Source of the DNA: an uncultured Thermoanaerobaculia bacterium
GTDB taxonomy: Bacteria > Acidobacteriota > Thermoanaerobaculia > Multivoradales > Multivoraceae
Direction of reading: 5' to 3'
Assembly (NCBI GenBank): GCA_951813015.1
Contig: CATOTG010000007.1
Coordinates: 62,001 to 126,000, forward strand
DNA length: 64,000 nucleotides
Positions 51,825 through 61,005 of this stretch are shown here, in pieces (positions within the stretch are counted from its first letter, which is position 1; each line of letters starts with the position of its first letter). The notes under the pieces are model-generated. The model was not told where the DNA came from. It searched no databases and worked only from the letters and a program-made list of their open reading frames with translations. Both the position numbers and the translations under genes were made by a program.

Positions 51825-51885
51825 CCTCCGATGATCCCCGATCCCACCCGGCTCACGCTCACCTCTCGCTGGACAGCGCTAGGGC

Positions 51886-53424
51886 AGCCTAGTCCCATAC
51901 AGAGATGAGCCTGAACGGGGGTCTCATCGGCAGTGATGGCGAGAGGGGTGTGGGGTGTTGTTTCAGGTCTGCTGATTGGAGCGAAGCGGAGATCAGCACC
52001 AAGGACCAACGGTAGCGCGGGGACCGCGAGGCCGCGGCCGACGTGCACTGAAGGCGAGATGCGGTTCGCGGTTCCGCTCATGCGACGGTTGCATCGCGGC
52101 GTCGGATTTCGGCGAAGAGCGCGACCAGCGCGTCGTTGACGGTGCCCGCCGCGGCGAGGTCGTCGAGCGCCAGTGCCTCCTGGTCGAGTTGCTCGAAGGT
52201 GACGCCAGACCGCAGGCTGAGGGCAGCGCCGTCGAGCGACTTCAGCTTGAGGTAGGGCGTGGTCACGTTGTCGAAGGGGTAGGTCTTGCGGATGCGTCCC
52301 TTGGCGTTGGTCTTCTCGACGGGGAAGTGGCAGGGCCGGTGGTAGTTGAGGTAGGGAGCGAGCACGTCGCGCAGGAAGCCGTTGACGAGGGCGGCGTGAT
52401 GCCGGGGAATGTGGTCGTAGCCGAGGTAGCGCCGGACCACCGAGGCATTCTTGCTCTCGACCAGGGCGTTGTCGTTGCAGCGTCTCGGGCGGGACTTGGT
52501 GAACTCCTCGACCTGGAGCTTGCGCAGCAGCGCGGCGACCCGGTGGTTGATGTACTCGGAGCCGTTGTCGGCGTGGAAACCCTGGACGACGAAGGGGAAG
52601 GCCTCGATCAACCCCTGAAGCGCCGGAACCAGAAAACGCTCCGAAATGCCTTCTACGGCGGCCACAAACTCGTACTGCGTGACCTCGTCCACGAGGTTGA
52701 TCTCGTACAGACCCTTCTCCCCGTCAAGGTCGCCCTGATGGACGGAATCCACCCGCAGGAAGCCCGGGCGACCGGCGGGATGAGGCTTGCGCCGCTCTCC
52801 GATGCTCACCTGCGTCGCCCGGGTCCTGGTCACCGTCAGCCGGCGCCGGCGGTAGGTCACCGACTGGCGAAGACGGTACAGATGGCTGTTGGAGAGTCCC
52901 GCCAAACGCTCGAACCGCGGATCGCCGAAGACCTCGTACTGGCGTTGCATCATGCGCCGGGTCACCGCGCCGCACAGACCGCCCAGGGTCTCGTCCACCT
53001 CAGCCAACAGACGGATGTCCGCCTTCGTGTAACGCTGGGGAAACGGGCGCTTCGGACCCCGGCGCCGATCCTCGATGCGCCCGGTCTCCCGGTACTGGGA
53101 AATCAGCCGCGACACCTGCGCTCGGCTGAAACCCGTCACCTTGATCAGAAACCGCCGGATCAGACCCTTGCCGGGCCTCGACAGCCGAACGTACCGAAAA
53201 CGGACCAGAACCCGCCGCGCGAAGCCGTAGGCATCGGCGCGATCCAAGAATCGGAAGTCGACCGGCGCGCTGCCGGCCATGAAGTCCCGGACCTCGTCCA
53301 GGCTGCGAAGGCGCTCGATGTCGAGTTGCAAGATCATCCTCCAATGATCCCCAACACGCGCTCAGGCTCATCTCTCGTGGGATTGACATCGCCCCTTCAG
53401 GCTCATCTGTCATGGGACAAGGCT
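51886..53424 (-). mobile_element. Insertion sequence B (about 1.54 kb), apparently intact
   Basis: Terminal inverted repeats are clear. The left end is CAGCCTAGTCCCAT... and the right end read inward is CAGCCTTGTCCCAT...; both are followed by AGATGAGCCTGAA and GGGG. A second copy of the ATGAGCCTGA core lies inside the right end (53361-53380). It carries one intact transposase on the minus strand. The ends differ from those of element A, but the internal core is related, so the two belong to one family and not to one element duplicated. Confidence 0.85.
52078..53337 (-). CDS. DDE integrase-core transposase
   Basis: 419 residues. An N-terminal helix-turn-helix region (KVTGFSRAQVSRLISQYRET) is followed by an rve-type catalytic core with acidic residues at about 197 (LRVDSVHQGD), 257 (HADNGSEYINH) and 294 (VESKN). 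The D-60-D-36-E spacing fits retroviral-integrase-like transposases. Motifs such as VHQGDLDGEKGLYEINLVDEVTQ do not match the IS families I know well, so no family name is given. Element A has a frameshifted homologue. Confidence 0.9.
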   Translation of the reverse strand: MILQLDIERLRSLDEVRDFMAGSAPVDFRFLDRADAYGFARRVLVRFRYVRLSRPGKGLIRRFLIKVTGFSRAQVSRLISQYRETGRIEDRRRGPKRPFPQRYTKADIRLLAEVDETLGGLCGAVTRRMMQRQYEVFGDPRFERLAGLSNSHLYRLRQSVTYRRRRLTVTRTRATQVSIGERRKPHPAGRPGFLRVDSVHQGDLDGEKGLYEINLVDEVTQYEFVAAVEGISERFLVPALQGLIEAFPFVVQGFHADNGSEYINHRVAALLRKLQVEEFTKSRPRRCNDNALVESKNASVVRRYLGYDHIPRHHAALVNGFLRDVLAPYLNYHRPCHFPVEKTNAKGRIRKTYPFDNVTTPYLKLKSLDGAALSLRSGVTFEQLDQEALALDDLAAAGTVNDALVALFAEIRRRDATVA

Positions 53425-53472
53425 GGCTTGACGGCAGTGCTAACATACCCGCCAAACAACAGGAGGTCCTCC

Positions 53473-53919
53473 ATGAGGAAGTACTCGCCAGCCGGCGCTG
53501 CGCTGATCGCCGCGGTGGCCATTCTTGCTCCCGCTACGGCCACGGCGCAGCATGTGGATTGCAGAATCGTGATGAGAGTCTATGAAGACAGCGCCCGGAA
53601 GGGAAAGGTCTGTCGAGGCCGTGGTGGCATATGCGTCAACCATTACTTGATCTGCGACGGCCAGCCGTACCCGTTCCCCGAGGCCAGGGACTACGGGTCG
53701 GCGCCCGGGCACCTGACCACTCCCCCACCTCGACTCGCGCTGCTGAACGCCTACGACGGGGCAGTCAAGGCGAAGACCCAGATCGGCCAGGCAGTTTCCT
53801 CCTGCGAGAGTGTCAGCCTCTTCGAGCGTCTGGATCGTCGTCGGAGCCTGCACCTGCATGAATCCAGGAAGCCGGAACCGCTGGTCGGTTCGGCGCTCGT
53901 GACGCCTGCAGTGCCGTGA
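53473..53919 (+). CDS. Small secreted cysteine-containing protein
   Basis: 148 residues, not recognised. A signal peptide (AALIAAVAILAPATATAQ) is followed by HVDCRIVMRVYED, VCRGRGGICVNHYLICDG and a later Cys (SSCES). Five Cys in the mature part suggest disulphides outside the cytoplasm. Excellent RBS (AGGAGG, eight bases before the ATG). Its stop overlaps the start of the next gene (GTGA). It begins 48 bp after insertion sequence B, so its promoter may lie in or near the element end. Confidence 0.7.
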   Translation: MRKYSPAGAALIAAVAILAPATATAQHVDCRIVMRVYEDSARKGKVCRGRGGICVNHYLICDGQPYPFPEARDYGSAPGHLTTPPPRLALLNAYDGAVKAKTQIGQAVSSCESVSLFERLDRRRSLHLHESRKPEPLVGSALVTPAVP

Positions 53920-55247
53920 AGAGCTCCCCGAGCGCTGGATGCCATCTGCGCTCGGCCGGAGCCGGCTTCGCGTTCGCCGTCGCCTTGGCCATGGCGTTCG
54001 CGTTCAGGCTCGAGGCCGAAGGTCCGCGTCTGGAACGGATGTCGACTCTTGATCTCCCCGAGGAGGTCGCCACCGCCAGCGACGTGCGGTTGCGGAAGGA
54101 TGGCGTCCTGCTGCTCGGAGTGGGGGGCAACGGCATCTACTCCTGGCGGGCAGGAGCAGAACGCGCCGAGCTCGTGGCCACTCTCGCGGGAGACGGCGCC
54201 GTCCAGGACTACTCGGTCGTGGGTGGCGCCTCGGCCGGAGCGGTCGCCTTCTCGAGTTCCGCGTACGGAATCTACCGCCAGGACGACAGCGGAATCAGAT
54301 CCTTCAAGGACCTGGAGATCGTCGGCGACGTCGATCGCCGAGACGCCAGAACCGTCGCGGTCGGACTCAGCCGCAGTTCAGACGGAGACGGCGACTGGGA
54401 AGACCGCCTTGCCTGGCTCATCTCCGACGACGGAACCGTTCGCGGAATCCTGCCCAGAAGAGCCGCCGAAGACAGCCACTGGTCCCTCGCGAACGACTTG
54501 GGCGTGGCCCGAGTCCTTTCGGAAGAACGGGTCCTGGTCATTCCCGGCATTGAGCCGGGTGTCTTCGTCTACGGCTGGGACGGTCGACTTCTGGACACCT
54601 TTGGAACCGGGACGTTCTTTGCCGACAGCCCGTGGCGAGTCAGTCCGGAGCAAAAGCAGATGTTGACGGAGGCGTCCTGGTTCCTGGCCTGGCTGAGTCG
54701 ACACCGCGTGATCGACGAGGTCGTGGCGGACGACCGCGGCAACGTCTTCCTTTTCGTTCGTCACGTGCCGGAAGACCTGCCGTACCCGACGCATGTCAGC
54801 TCGGATCCCGAAGGGCGAATCACCGGAGGAGTGACCGCGATGGATCCATCGGGCAACCTCAGGTCGGTGCCGCTATCGGACGCGCAGAACGCCAGGATCG
54901 CGGAACTGGTCCAGGAGGCTGGCCACGACTTCACCGGCGGGGGGACGATCGAGATCAAGAACAAAGCGCTGACAGAGGAGTTGATCCGCATCATGTCGAC
55001 GGACGGCATCCCGCCGCCGGAGCGCACCAGGGTCTGCTGGGACCTGGTCCATGCCCATGTGGACAATCTTCAGGCCGCCACCAGGACCGACTGCGTCGTT
55101 GAAGCCGAGCTCGCCGACGCGCGGCTGCGGGCCGATCTTCGCGGAGACAGGGCGGTCATCCTCCTGCGAGGCGACCTCCATGGCGTCCACAGGGAGGTCA
55201 GGCCGTCGGCGGCATTCGAGGCGCGGTTGATCCCGCCCCGGAAATGA
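53916..55247 (+). CDS. Exported protein of unknown function, possible beta-propeller
   Basis: 443 residues, not recognised. A hydrophobic N-terminal segment (GFAFAVALAMAFAFRLEA) acts as signal or anchor. Repeated short strands (VLLLGVGGNGIYSWRAGAE, LAWLISDDGTVRGILPR, VFVYGWDGRLLDTFGTG, VTAMDPSGNLRSVPLS) look like blades of a propeller, as in SMP-30- or NHL-like folds. Two Cys occur near the C-terminus (VCWDL, DCVVE). It is coupled to both neighbours: GTGA at the start and an ATGA at its end, although that ATG opens only a mini-ORF. Confidence 0.65.
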   Translation: MKSSPSAGCHLRSAGAGFAFAVALAMAFAFRLEAEGPRLERMSTLDLPEEVATASDVRLRKDGVLLLGVGGNGIYSWRAGAERAELVATLAGDGAVQDYSVVGGASAGAVAFSSSAYGIYRQDDSGIRSFKDLEIVGDVDRRDARTVAVGLSRSSDGDGDWEDRLAWLISDDGTVRGILPRRAAEDSHWSLANDLGVARVLSEERVLVIPGIEPGVFVYGWDGRLLDTFGTGTFFADSPWRVSPEQKQMLTEASWFLAWLSRHRVIDEVVADDRGNVFLFVRHVPEDLPYPTHVSSDPEGRITGGVTAMDPSGNLRSVPLSDAQNARIAELVQEAGHDFTGGGTIEIKNKALTEELIRIMSTDGIPPPERTRVCWDLVHAHVDNLQAATRTDCVVEAELADARLRADLRGDRAVILLRGDLHGVHREVRPSAAFEARLIPPRK

Positions 55248-55300
55248 AGTGCGGGGCCTGCGAAACACCGTTCGACTCCTGCTCCCGGCTGCTCCTGTGA
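55244..55300 (+). CDS. Possible 18-residue leader ORF before the large secreted protein
   Basis: ATG at 55244 overlaps the previous stop (ATGA). The ORF (MKCGACETPFDSCSRLLL) stops at 55300, five bases before the ATG preferred for the next gene. Its DNA is partly similar to the true signal-peptide region further on (CCGTTCGACTCCTGCTCCCG at 55268 against CCGTTCGGCTCCTGCTCCTG at 55352), but in another frame. Expression is speculative. Confidence 0.2.
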   Translation: MKCGACETPFDSCSRLLL

Positions 55301-55305
55301 CCACG

Positions 55306-58300
55306 ATGACGTCCTTCATGGCGCTCAGAGACCACCGAAACGTGCGAAGTCCCGTTCGGCTCCTGCTCCTGGCTTCCTGCCTCATCGCGACCCCGGCGAC
55401 GGCCCAGGAGGGCGGAAGCCCGACACGGTTCGTCTGCCTGGACGTCGACCACCGGGCCCTGGCGGTCGAACCACTGGCGGCAGGTTCCTCCATCCGGTCC
55501 CTGCGCGATCTCGTCGGAGAACGCGAGATCACCGACTGCTGGTCATGGAACGACATCTGTCCGCCCCGGAAGCTCGCGGTCGACGAGGATCCGCTTGCCG
55601 CGGTCGCCGAGTGCGACGGCACCCGGCAACTGGAAGTCCGTGTCGCCGGTCCAGGCACGGAACCACCAAGGGAACCACTGCAGGTCGAACTCACCGCCGC
55701 GCCGGTGGAGATGTGGTGGGAGGTTCCCAGGAGCCTCCTGCCGACGTTCACGACCAGCTCACCCGTGTTCTCCGTCCCGCGCGACGACAGGTCGTGGCGC
55801 CTGCAGGCCCAGGTCGGCGACAGGGCGTCGGCATGGCGGTTCGTTCCCGACCACGAAGCCGCGGTAGCGCCGACGCTGCTGCCGGCGACCGACTTCCGCT
55901 TCGTGGTCACCGCGGACGGCACCCCTCTGAAGGACTCCCGCTTCTATCTGGTCCGGCCGGGACAGGGGCCAGGGGAACAGGGGCCAGGGGACCTGCTCGG
56001 CTTCGAGGTCTCCGACCACGAAGGCATCGTGGCGCTCACTCTGCCGACCTCAGAGGAAGCAGCCGCACTCGTCTCGCACGACACGCGGTCCGCAGAGCCC
56101 TTCCGGAAGTTCGGAAACGCGCCGCCGGTCATCGAGCTCGGTCCCGGCCTCACGGTGAGCGGTCAGGCCGTGGACGAAGAGGGGGGAGCGCTGGCGGCGG
56201 TGCCGCTCCGGGGCCTGTCCTTCGTTCCGGACTCCTTCGGAGTGATGCAACGGCACAGGGGCCGAACCGGACCGGATGGACGTTTCTCGATCAGCGGCTT
56301 CTCGCCCGGTCAGGCCACGCTGCAGACCGAGTCAGACGATCTGGCTCTCTCCCTCACCTTCGATCTCGAGGAGTCGCTGGACCTTGGCCCTGTCGTGCTG
56401 AAGACTCCGGAGACGGCTTGGGTACAGGTGGTCGACTCGCTGCGCGGAGGTCCGGCGCCCGGCGCCCGGATCCAGGATCCGGGGGGCTACTGGGTATCCG
56501 CCGGCGAGGACGGACTGGCTCGCCTGTCGCTCGACGTCGGCCGCACGATCGCCGCCAGGGCCAGGGGCTACGTTTTCCTGATGCCGTTCAGCCTGCCGGT
56601 GCGGGCCGGTTTGACGAAGGAGGAGCCGTTCGTCATCAGCATGGCGCCGGCGTTCTCGATCGAGGGTGTGTTCGTCGCGGCGGACGGCGTGACCCCGGCA
56701 ACGGCCGGTCGAGCGATCGTCCTGAATCAGGCGAGGGGTGGAAGTAGCATGAGCGTCGGCATCGAGCGGGACGGTTCGTTCTCCGTCGACCTGCCGGCGG
56801 GCGCCTACGAGCTGGAGTTGACCGCGGGCGACACCGGCCATCGGCGCATTGAGGTGCAGGGCGCGGCGGGAGAGTCGCTCGACCTGGGCTTCGTTTCAGC
56901 AGCGCCCACCGCCTGGGCCCGGGGCCATGTGCTCAACCAGGACGACTACAAGCCGGTGGCGGGCGCTTCGGTGTCCTACACCCGGCCATCGAAGTTCGGG
57001 CCGCTGATCGCTTCGACCATGGGCAACATCGCAACGGTGACGACGGACGACGAAGGCTACTTCGAGGTGCACGGCCTCGAGTTGGGAACATCGACGCTCA
57101 GGGTGCGGGCCGAGGGATTCGCCTACAGGAATCTGCACGTCGAAGCGCCTGTGATCCAGGGCGTCGACCTCGGCGTGGTGGAGCTCTCGCGCGGACGCCG
57201 CATCATCGTGCGCTCCGACGTCGACGATGGCATGGTCACGCTCGATTCCGGCAGAACGGGCCTGCAGGAGGACCGACTCAAGAGGACGCTGATCGAGGGA
57301 AGAGCCGAGTTCACCGCCGTGCCCGAGCAGCCGTTCGCCGTCCTGGTCCACGAGGACGGCGATCCGGTCTGCGAAGAGCAGGAAGAGAGCGCAGAGGGCG
57401 ACGAGGTCATCACCTGCAACCGCAGCGCCGCAAGGGTCACCGGATTCGTGACCAGGGGGGGCCGGCCGGGAGGCGGAACGCTGTTGTGGACGCGGGTGCA
57501 GGAGACGCAGCTGCCGGAAGGGTTCCTGAGGCACAGGGCGGGTCCCTTCATCAGGACCGAGGTGGTGGCGTCCACGCAGAGCCTGGAACTCCAGGCGTCA
57601 CTCGAAAGCGACGGTCGCTACAACCTGGAAGCGGTGCTTCCCGGAGAGTGGGAGGTCATCTGGGCGCCGCTCTCGGGCGGGATCCAGGATGCCCGGTCGG
57701 TCACCGTGCCCAAGGCCCGAACGGCCGTCCTGGACTTCCGGTACGACAGCATCTCGATCGAGGGTCAGGTTCTCTATCCTGATGGCCAACCCGTTGCGCT
57801 GGCGAGCGTGACCGCGTTCCCGAGTCGACGGACGGTGGGTACCAACCAGGACGGCCGCTTCGAGATTCTCGGACTCGAGCCCGGACTCCACCAGTTGCGG
57901 GCGCGGTTCCGGCATCTGCGCTCCGCCCTGGTCGACGCCGAGTTGTCCAACTCGAGGAATCGGGAAGTCGTCCAGTTGATCCTGGAGGACGACCCGCCAG
58001 GCGACGAGTTGGAGATCGTGCTCCTGGGCGGCGACGGCGGCTTCTGCTTCGTGGAAATGGACTCGGCCCTCCAGACGATCGTCCAGATCGACGCCGGCGT
58101 GGCCAGGGTGACTCCCGAGCCGCCCCTCCCGAACCGGCTGCAGGTCGCCTGCTCGACGGACGGCCGGTGGATTCTGGACGGTTGGCAGGACCTGCGCACC
58201 GCCCTGGACCGCGGCATGGAGTTCAACCCGCTCGATTCGACCTCGTCGATCGCTCTCGTTGGTGAAGCGGCACGGGGCGAGGTGCAGATCATCGGGCCGG

Positions 58301-58476
58301 GCGGATGGGATCTCGGTCGGCTCCGCCTCTGGCTCAACGGCGTTTCGGCGTTCTCGGTGGGCGAGACGGTCCCGAACCTTCCCGTCGGCGAGTACACGGT
58401 CCGCTTTCGGAACCAGGAACGGACCGTGCGGACCGAGCCGCGCCGAACCGCCACGGTCAAGTTCGACGATCTCTGA
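55306..58476 (+). CDS. Large secreted protein with carboxypeptidase-regulatory-like repeats
   Basis: 1056 residues. The signal peptide contains VRLLLLASCLIATPATAQ. The body is a string of beta-sandwich units with the CarboxypepD_reg pattern GxVxDxxGxPxxxAxV / TDxxGxFxxxxLxxGxY: LTVSGQAVDEEGGALAAVPL, DGRFSISGFSPGQATLQT, AWARGHVLNQDDYKPVAGAS, DDEGYFEVHGLELGTSTLRV, IEGQVLYPDGQPVALASV, DGRFEILGLEPGLHQL. No catalytic site is seen, so a surface or adhesive role is likely. GTG 55249 would add 19 residues that partly duplicate the signal sequence. It is the last of three adjacent exported proteins and resembles the frameshifted gene at 32-34 kb in build. Confidence 0.8.
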   Translation: MTSFMALRDHRNVRSPVRLLLLASCLIATPATAQEGGSPTRFVCLDVDHRALAVEPLAAGSSIRSLRDLVGEREITDCWSWNDICPPRKLAVDEDPLAAVAECDGTRQLEVRVAGPGTEPPREPLQVELTAAPVEMWWEVPRSLLPTFTTSSPVFSVPRDDRSWRLQAQVGDRASAWRFVPDHEAAVAPTLLPATDFRFVVTADGTPLKDSRFYLVRPGQGPGEQGPGDLLGFEVSDHEGIVALTLPTSEEAAALVSHDTRSAEPFRKFGNAPPVIELGPGLTVSGQAVDEEGGALAAVPLRGLSFVPDSFGVMQRHRGRTGPDGRFSISGFSPGQATLQTESDDLALSLTFDLEESLDLGPVVLKTPETAWVQVVDSLRGGPAPGARIQDPGGYWVSAGEDGLARLSLDVGRTIAARARGYVFLMPFSLPVRAGLTKEEPFVISMAPAFSIEGVFVAADGVTPATAGRAIVLNQARGGSSMSVGIERDGSFSVDLPAGAYELELTAGDTGHRRIEVQGAAGESLDLGFVSAAPTAWARGHVLNQDDYKPVAGASVSYTRPSKFGPLIASTMGNIATVTTDDEGYFEVHGLELGTSTLRVRAEGFAYRNLHVEAPVIQGVDLGVVELSRGRRIIVRSDVDDGMVTLDSGRTGLQEDRLKRTLIEGRAEFTAVPEQPFAVLVHEDGDPVCEEQEESAEGDEVITCNRSAARVTGFVTRGGRPGGGTLLWTRVQETQLPEGFLRHRAGPFIRTEVVASTQSLELQASLESDGRYNLEAVLPGEWEVIWAPLSGGIQDARSVTVPKARTAVLDFRYDSISIEGQVLYPDGQPVALASVTAFPSRRTVGTNQDGRFEILGLEPGLHQLRARFRHLRSALVDAELSNSRNREVVQLILEDDPPGDELEIVLLGGDGGFCFVEMDSALQTIVQIDAGVARVTPEPPLPNRLQVACSTDGRWILDGWQDLRTALDRGMEFNPLDSTSSIALVGEAARGEVQIIGPGGWDLGRLRLWLNGVSAFSVGETVPNLPVGEYTVRFRNQERTVRTEPRRTATVKFDDL

Positions 58477-58718
58477 GATTGGTGAGCGTGGTCTCTGAGC
58501 GTGGGGGCGTCGTGCCGCTCCGCTTCCTGGTGGTTCCACAGGTCGCCACGCCCGCCCGGAAGTGGGCCGAAGCTCAGCCGTACCGCTTCGCCGCCGTCGT
58601 CCGCGTCATCATCGATGGCCAGGAAGCAACACTCGAAGGACGTGTCTCCTTCTCCGGAAGACGCGACTGCAGGCACACCTGAGTAGTCGTCCTCGGTAGT
58701 TCGTCTTCAGGCCGCGGC
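58477..58718 (+). other. Intergenic region with a weak 66-codon ORF
   Basis: A frame from GTG 58482 to 58682 (VVPLRFLVVPQVATPARKW, EATLEGRVSFSGR) is open but not recognised. It has no clear RBS and may be noise or a degraded remnant. Nothing else was seen. Confidence 0.25.
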
Positions 58719-59915
58719 TTACGGCGCGGGCAGCTCGACATCAAACCTCAAGATCGGATGGGTCTCGGGCGCCACGAACGCGTTCAGGACCTCGAACGCC
58801 ATCTCGAAGCTGGTCCGCGCTTCTCCGCTGACCGCCAGGTCGATGTCGCTGTGCGGCTCGACCCGCATCACGGACGGCGGGCCGTTGAACCGGTGCCCGC
58901 TCACCACCCGCAGGTCGAAGGCGGCGTCCGACACGTTGGAGAGCCGGATGTCGATCAGCTCGTCGCCCTGGCTGCGTTCGACCTTCGTCAGAAGGAGCGA
59001 AGCCTCGATCAACGGCATCAGCGCGTCTTCCCGGCCGATCAGCCAGTTACCCTGCCAGGCGACCGTGCGATTGGCATGCAGCGCCGCCTGAATCGACTCG
59101 GCGCTCCGCTCCTCGGCGAACACCAGGGTGACCGTGCGATGGCCACCCGCATGGGGCATGTAGTCCCAGTCGATCAGACCGTGGATGTCCGAAACGCCGA
59201 GGATCGCCAGGTCGTTGTCCAGCGCGATCCGGAGGGACTCGGCCGAGTAGAAGTCGCCGTTCGACACCTCGATGCCGTGCAACAGCCCGTCGGCGATGAG
59301 CCGCCGGTGCATGTCCGTCAGCTTCGCCACCCCGTCGGGGCGCTGGCGTGGCCAGTTCGGGTGATTCCAGAAAACGAAGCCGTTCTGCTCGTTGGCCGCC
59401 TCGATGGCCTGCTGCGCCTCCCGCTCGCTCGCTGCCTGCTCCTCGGGCGTGGATGGCCGGAGCCGGCTCATGTAGTCCGCCCCGCCGGTCTCCACGAGGA
59501 GCGCGTTGGCGTCCGTGATGAACACGGCGTTCACGTGGCCCGGCGGCATGCTGCGGGTGATCTCCGCGCCGTTCACCACGATCACGTCCAACTCCTCCGC
59601 CGCGGCGTACTCGCTGGCGACGACCCAGGACCGGTTCCGGTCGGGGTGCGGAATGTCCTCCCGGCGCGGCTGGTACTCCAGGTGCTCGGTCACCGCCATC
59701 AGGGCGAGGCCGTCCCGCTCGGACTCCTGCATGCGGATGATCGGCCACACCATGCCGTCGGAGAACACGGAGTGGGTGTGCAGATCGACGGCGAGCGTCC
59801 GGTAGCCGTCAACATCCGGGAACTCGATCGCGCGCTCCTGGGCTCTCGCCGCGGCCGTCACGGCGAGTACCGCGACGGACAGGGTCAGCGTCCACGTGAC
59901 AGGTCGTCTCTTCAC
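58719..59915 (-). CDS. Exported PHP-domain metallophosphoesterase-like protein
   Basis: 398 residues. A signal peptide (TLTLSVAVLAVTAAARAQ) precedes a PHP domain with LAVDLHTHSVFSDGM, LMAVTEHLEY, VVNGAEITR and ILGVSDIHGLIDWDY, which give the usual His/Asp/Glu metal cluster. The C-terminal 110 residues look like a beta-sandwich. Exported PHP proteins of this type are common in Acidobacteriota and their substrate is unknown. GTG 59915 is chosen for its RBS (AGGAGGAG) and the signal peptide directly after it. Confidence 0.85.
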   Translation of the reverse strand: MKRRPVTWTLTLSVAVLAVTAAARAQERAIEFPDVDGYRTLAVDLHTHSVFSDGMVWPIIRMQESERDGLALMAVTEHLEYQPRREDIPHPDRNRSWVVASEYAAAEELDVIVVNGAEITRSMPPGHVNAVFITDANALLVETGGADYMSRLRPSTPEEQAASEREAQQAIEAANEQNGFVFWNHPNWPRQRPDGVAKLTDMHRRLIADGLLHGIEVSNGDFYSAESLRIALDNDLAILGVSDIHGLIDWDYMPHAGGHRTVTLVFAEERSAESIQAALHANRTVAWQGNWLIGREDALMPLIEASLLLTKVERSQGDELIDIRLSNVSDAAFDLRVVSGHRFNGPPSVMRVEPHSDIDLAVSGEARTSFEMAFEVLNAFVAPETHPILRFDVELPAP

Positions 59916-60030
59916 GGCGGGTCTCCTCCTGGTTTGCAGAGATTCCGGGTCCGCCTTCGAGCAACGGACCGTCATTGCGGGGGTCGAGCGAACGATAGCC
60001 GCAGGGATCGGCTCTCCGATGACGCCGGCA

Positions 60031-61005
60031 TCAGGAAACAGCGTCCGCACTCCTGCGCCGGCGCCAGACGTCGGTAGCCACGGCCAGCAGGATCGCCGCG
60101 CCGGTGATGATCCGCTTCGTCGGCTCGGTGGCGCCGGCCTGGGCGAGCCCGGTCTGCAGCACGGCGATCACGAGCACGCCCAGGAGCGTGCCGGTCACCG
60201 ATCCACGGCCGCCGAGCAGCGAGGTTCCGCCGATGACCACCGCGGCGATCGCCGACAGCTCCATCCCGATCGCCGCGTTCGGATCCGCGGACTGCAGGTA
60301 ACCAACCTGACACAGCCCGGCGGCGGCCGCCAGCAAGCCCGCCAGCGTGAAAACCGCGAACTGCACCCGGGCCGGACGGACGCCGCAGCGATGGAGCGCG
60401 GTCGGGTTGCCGCCCACCGCGAAGACGTAGCGGCCGAACGCCGTGCGCGAGAGGACGAACTGCAGCCCTCCGACCAGAGCAAGCGAGCCGATGAAGGCAA
60501 CGGAGAGGCCAAGCACCGGCGTGGTGGCGCCGAGCGCGGCGACCCGATCGCCCAGATAGCTCGTCCTCGACGCAGTAACGAGGTACGTCGACCCGCGTGC
60601 GATCTCGAGCATCCCGAGTGTCACCAGGAAGGACGGGATCGACCAGCGCGCGACCAGGACGCCATTGATCGCGCCGCAAAGTCCGCCGACCGCAAGCGCA
60701 ACCAGAGCCGCCGCCGCCAGCGGCAACCCGTGATCCACGGTCAGAACGCCCAGCACCGCCGCCGCCAGGGCCAGCACCGAACCGACCGAGAGATCGATGC
60801 CGCGCGCGATCAAGACCAGGGTCAGGCCGGCCGCGGCGACGACCAGCGGCGGCAACTGGTTCGCCAGCGTGCGAAACGTCAAGGCGCTCCAGAAGTGGTC
60901 CGTCACCAGGCCGAAGACCACGCACAGGCCGAGCAGGACCAGCACCAGCCCTCCCCGGTATCCCGGAGAGAAAGAGTGGCGCCAGCCGGCAACGGCCAGC
61001 GTCAT
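60031..61005 (-). CDS. Sugar-type ABC transporter permease (RbsC-like)
   Basis: 324 residues with about 8-10 membrane helices. The family motif is LIARGIDLSVGSVLALAA, and FVLSRTAFGRYVFAVGGNPTAL and VIGGTSLLGGRGSVTGTLLG are also typical. It moves a monosaccharide or related solute across the inner membrane. ATG 61005 was selected; the open frame before it is Arg-rich and unlike a permease N-terminus. The binding protein gene is 211 bp upstream. No RbsA-type ATPase is found next to it. Confidence 0.9.
   Translation of the reverse strand: MTLAVAGWRHSFSPGYRGGLVLVLLGLCVVFGLVTDHFWSALTFRTLANQLPPLVVAAAGLTLVLIARGIDLSVGSVLALAAAVLGVLTVDHGLPLAAAALVALAVGGLCGAINGVLVARWSIPSFLVTLGMLEIARGSTYLVTASRTSYLGDRVAALGATTPVLGLSVAFIGSLALVGGLQFVLSRTAFGRYVFAVGGNPTALHRCGVRPARVQFAVFTLAGLLAAAAGLCQVGYLQSADPNAAIGMELSAIAAVVIGGTSLLGGRGSVTGTLLGVLVIAVLQTGLAQAGATEPTKRIITGAAILLAVATDVWRRRRSADAVS

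Larger units (their letters stand above)
50329..51880 (-). mobile_element. Insertion sequence A (about 1.55 kb), transposase frameshifted
   Basis: Bounded by imperfect terminal inverted repeats. The left end begins AGCGTTTTCC (50329); the right end, read inward, begins AGCGCTGTCC (ending 51880). Both continue with a GAGAnnTGAGCGTG core. It contains one DDE-type transposase in two frames and a strong internal hairpin. It starts 23 bp after the SUMF1-like gene. Its right end is only about 5 bp from the left end of insertion sequence B. No target duplication was identified with confidence. Confidence 0.75.

Noticed and set aside
49000..58700. Prophage or integrative element
   Set aside because: There is no integrase with attachment sites and there are no structural phage genes; only two insertion sequences are supported.
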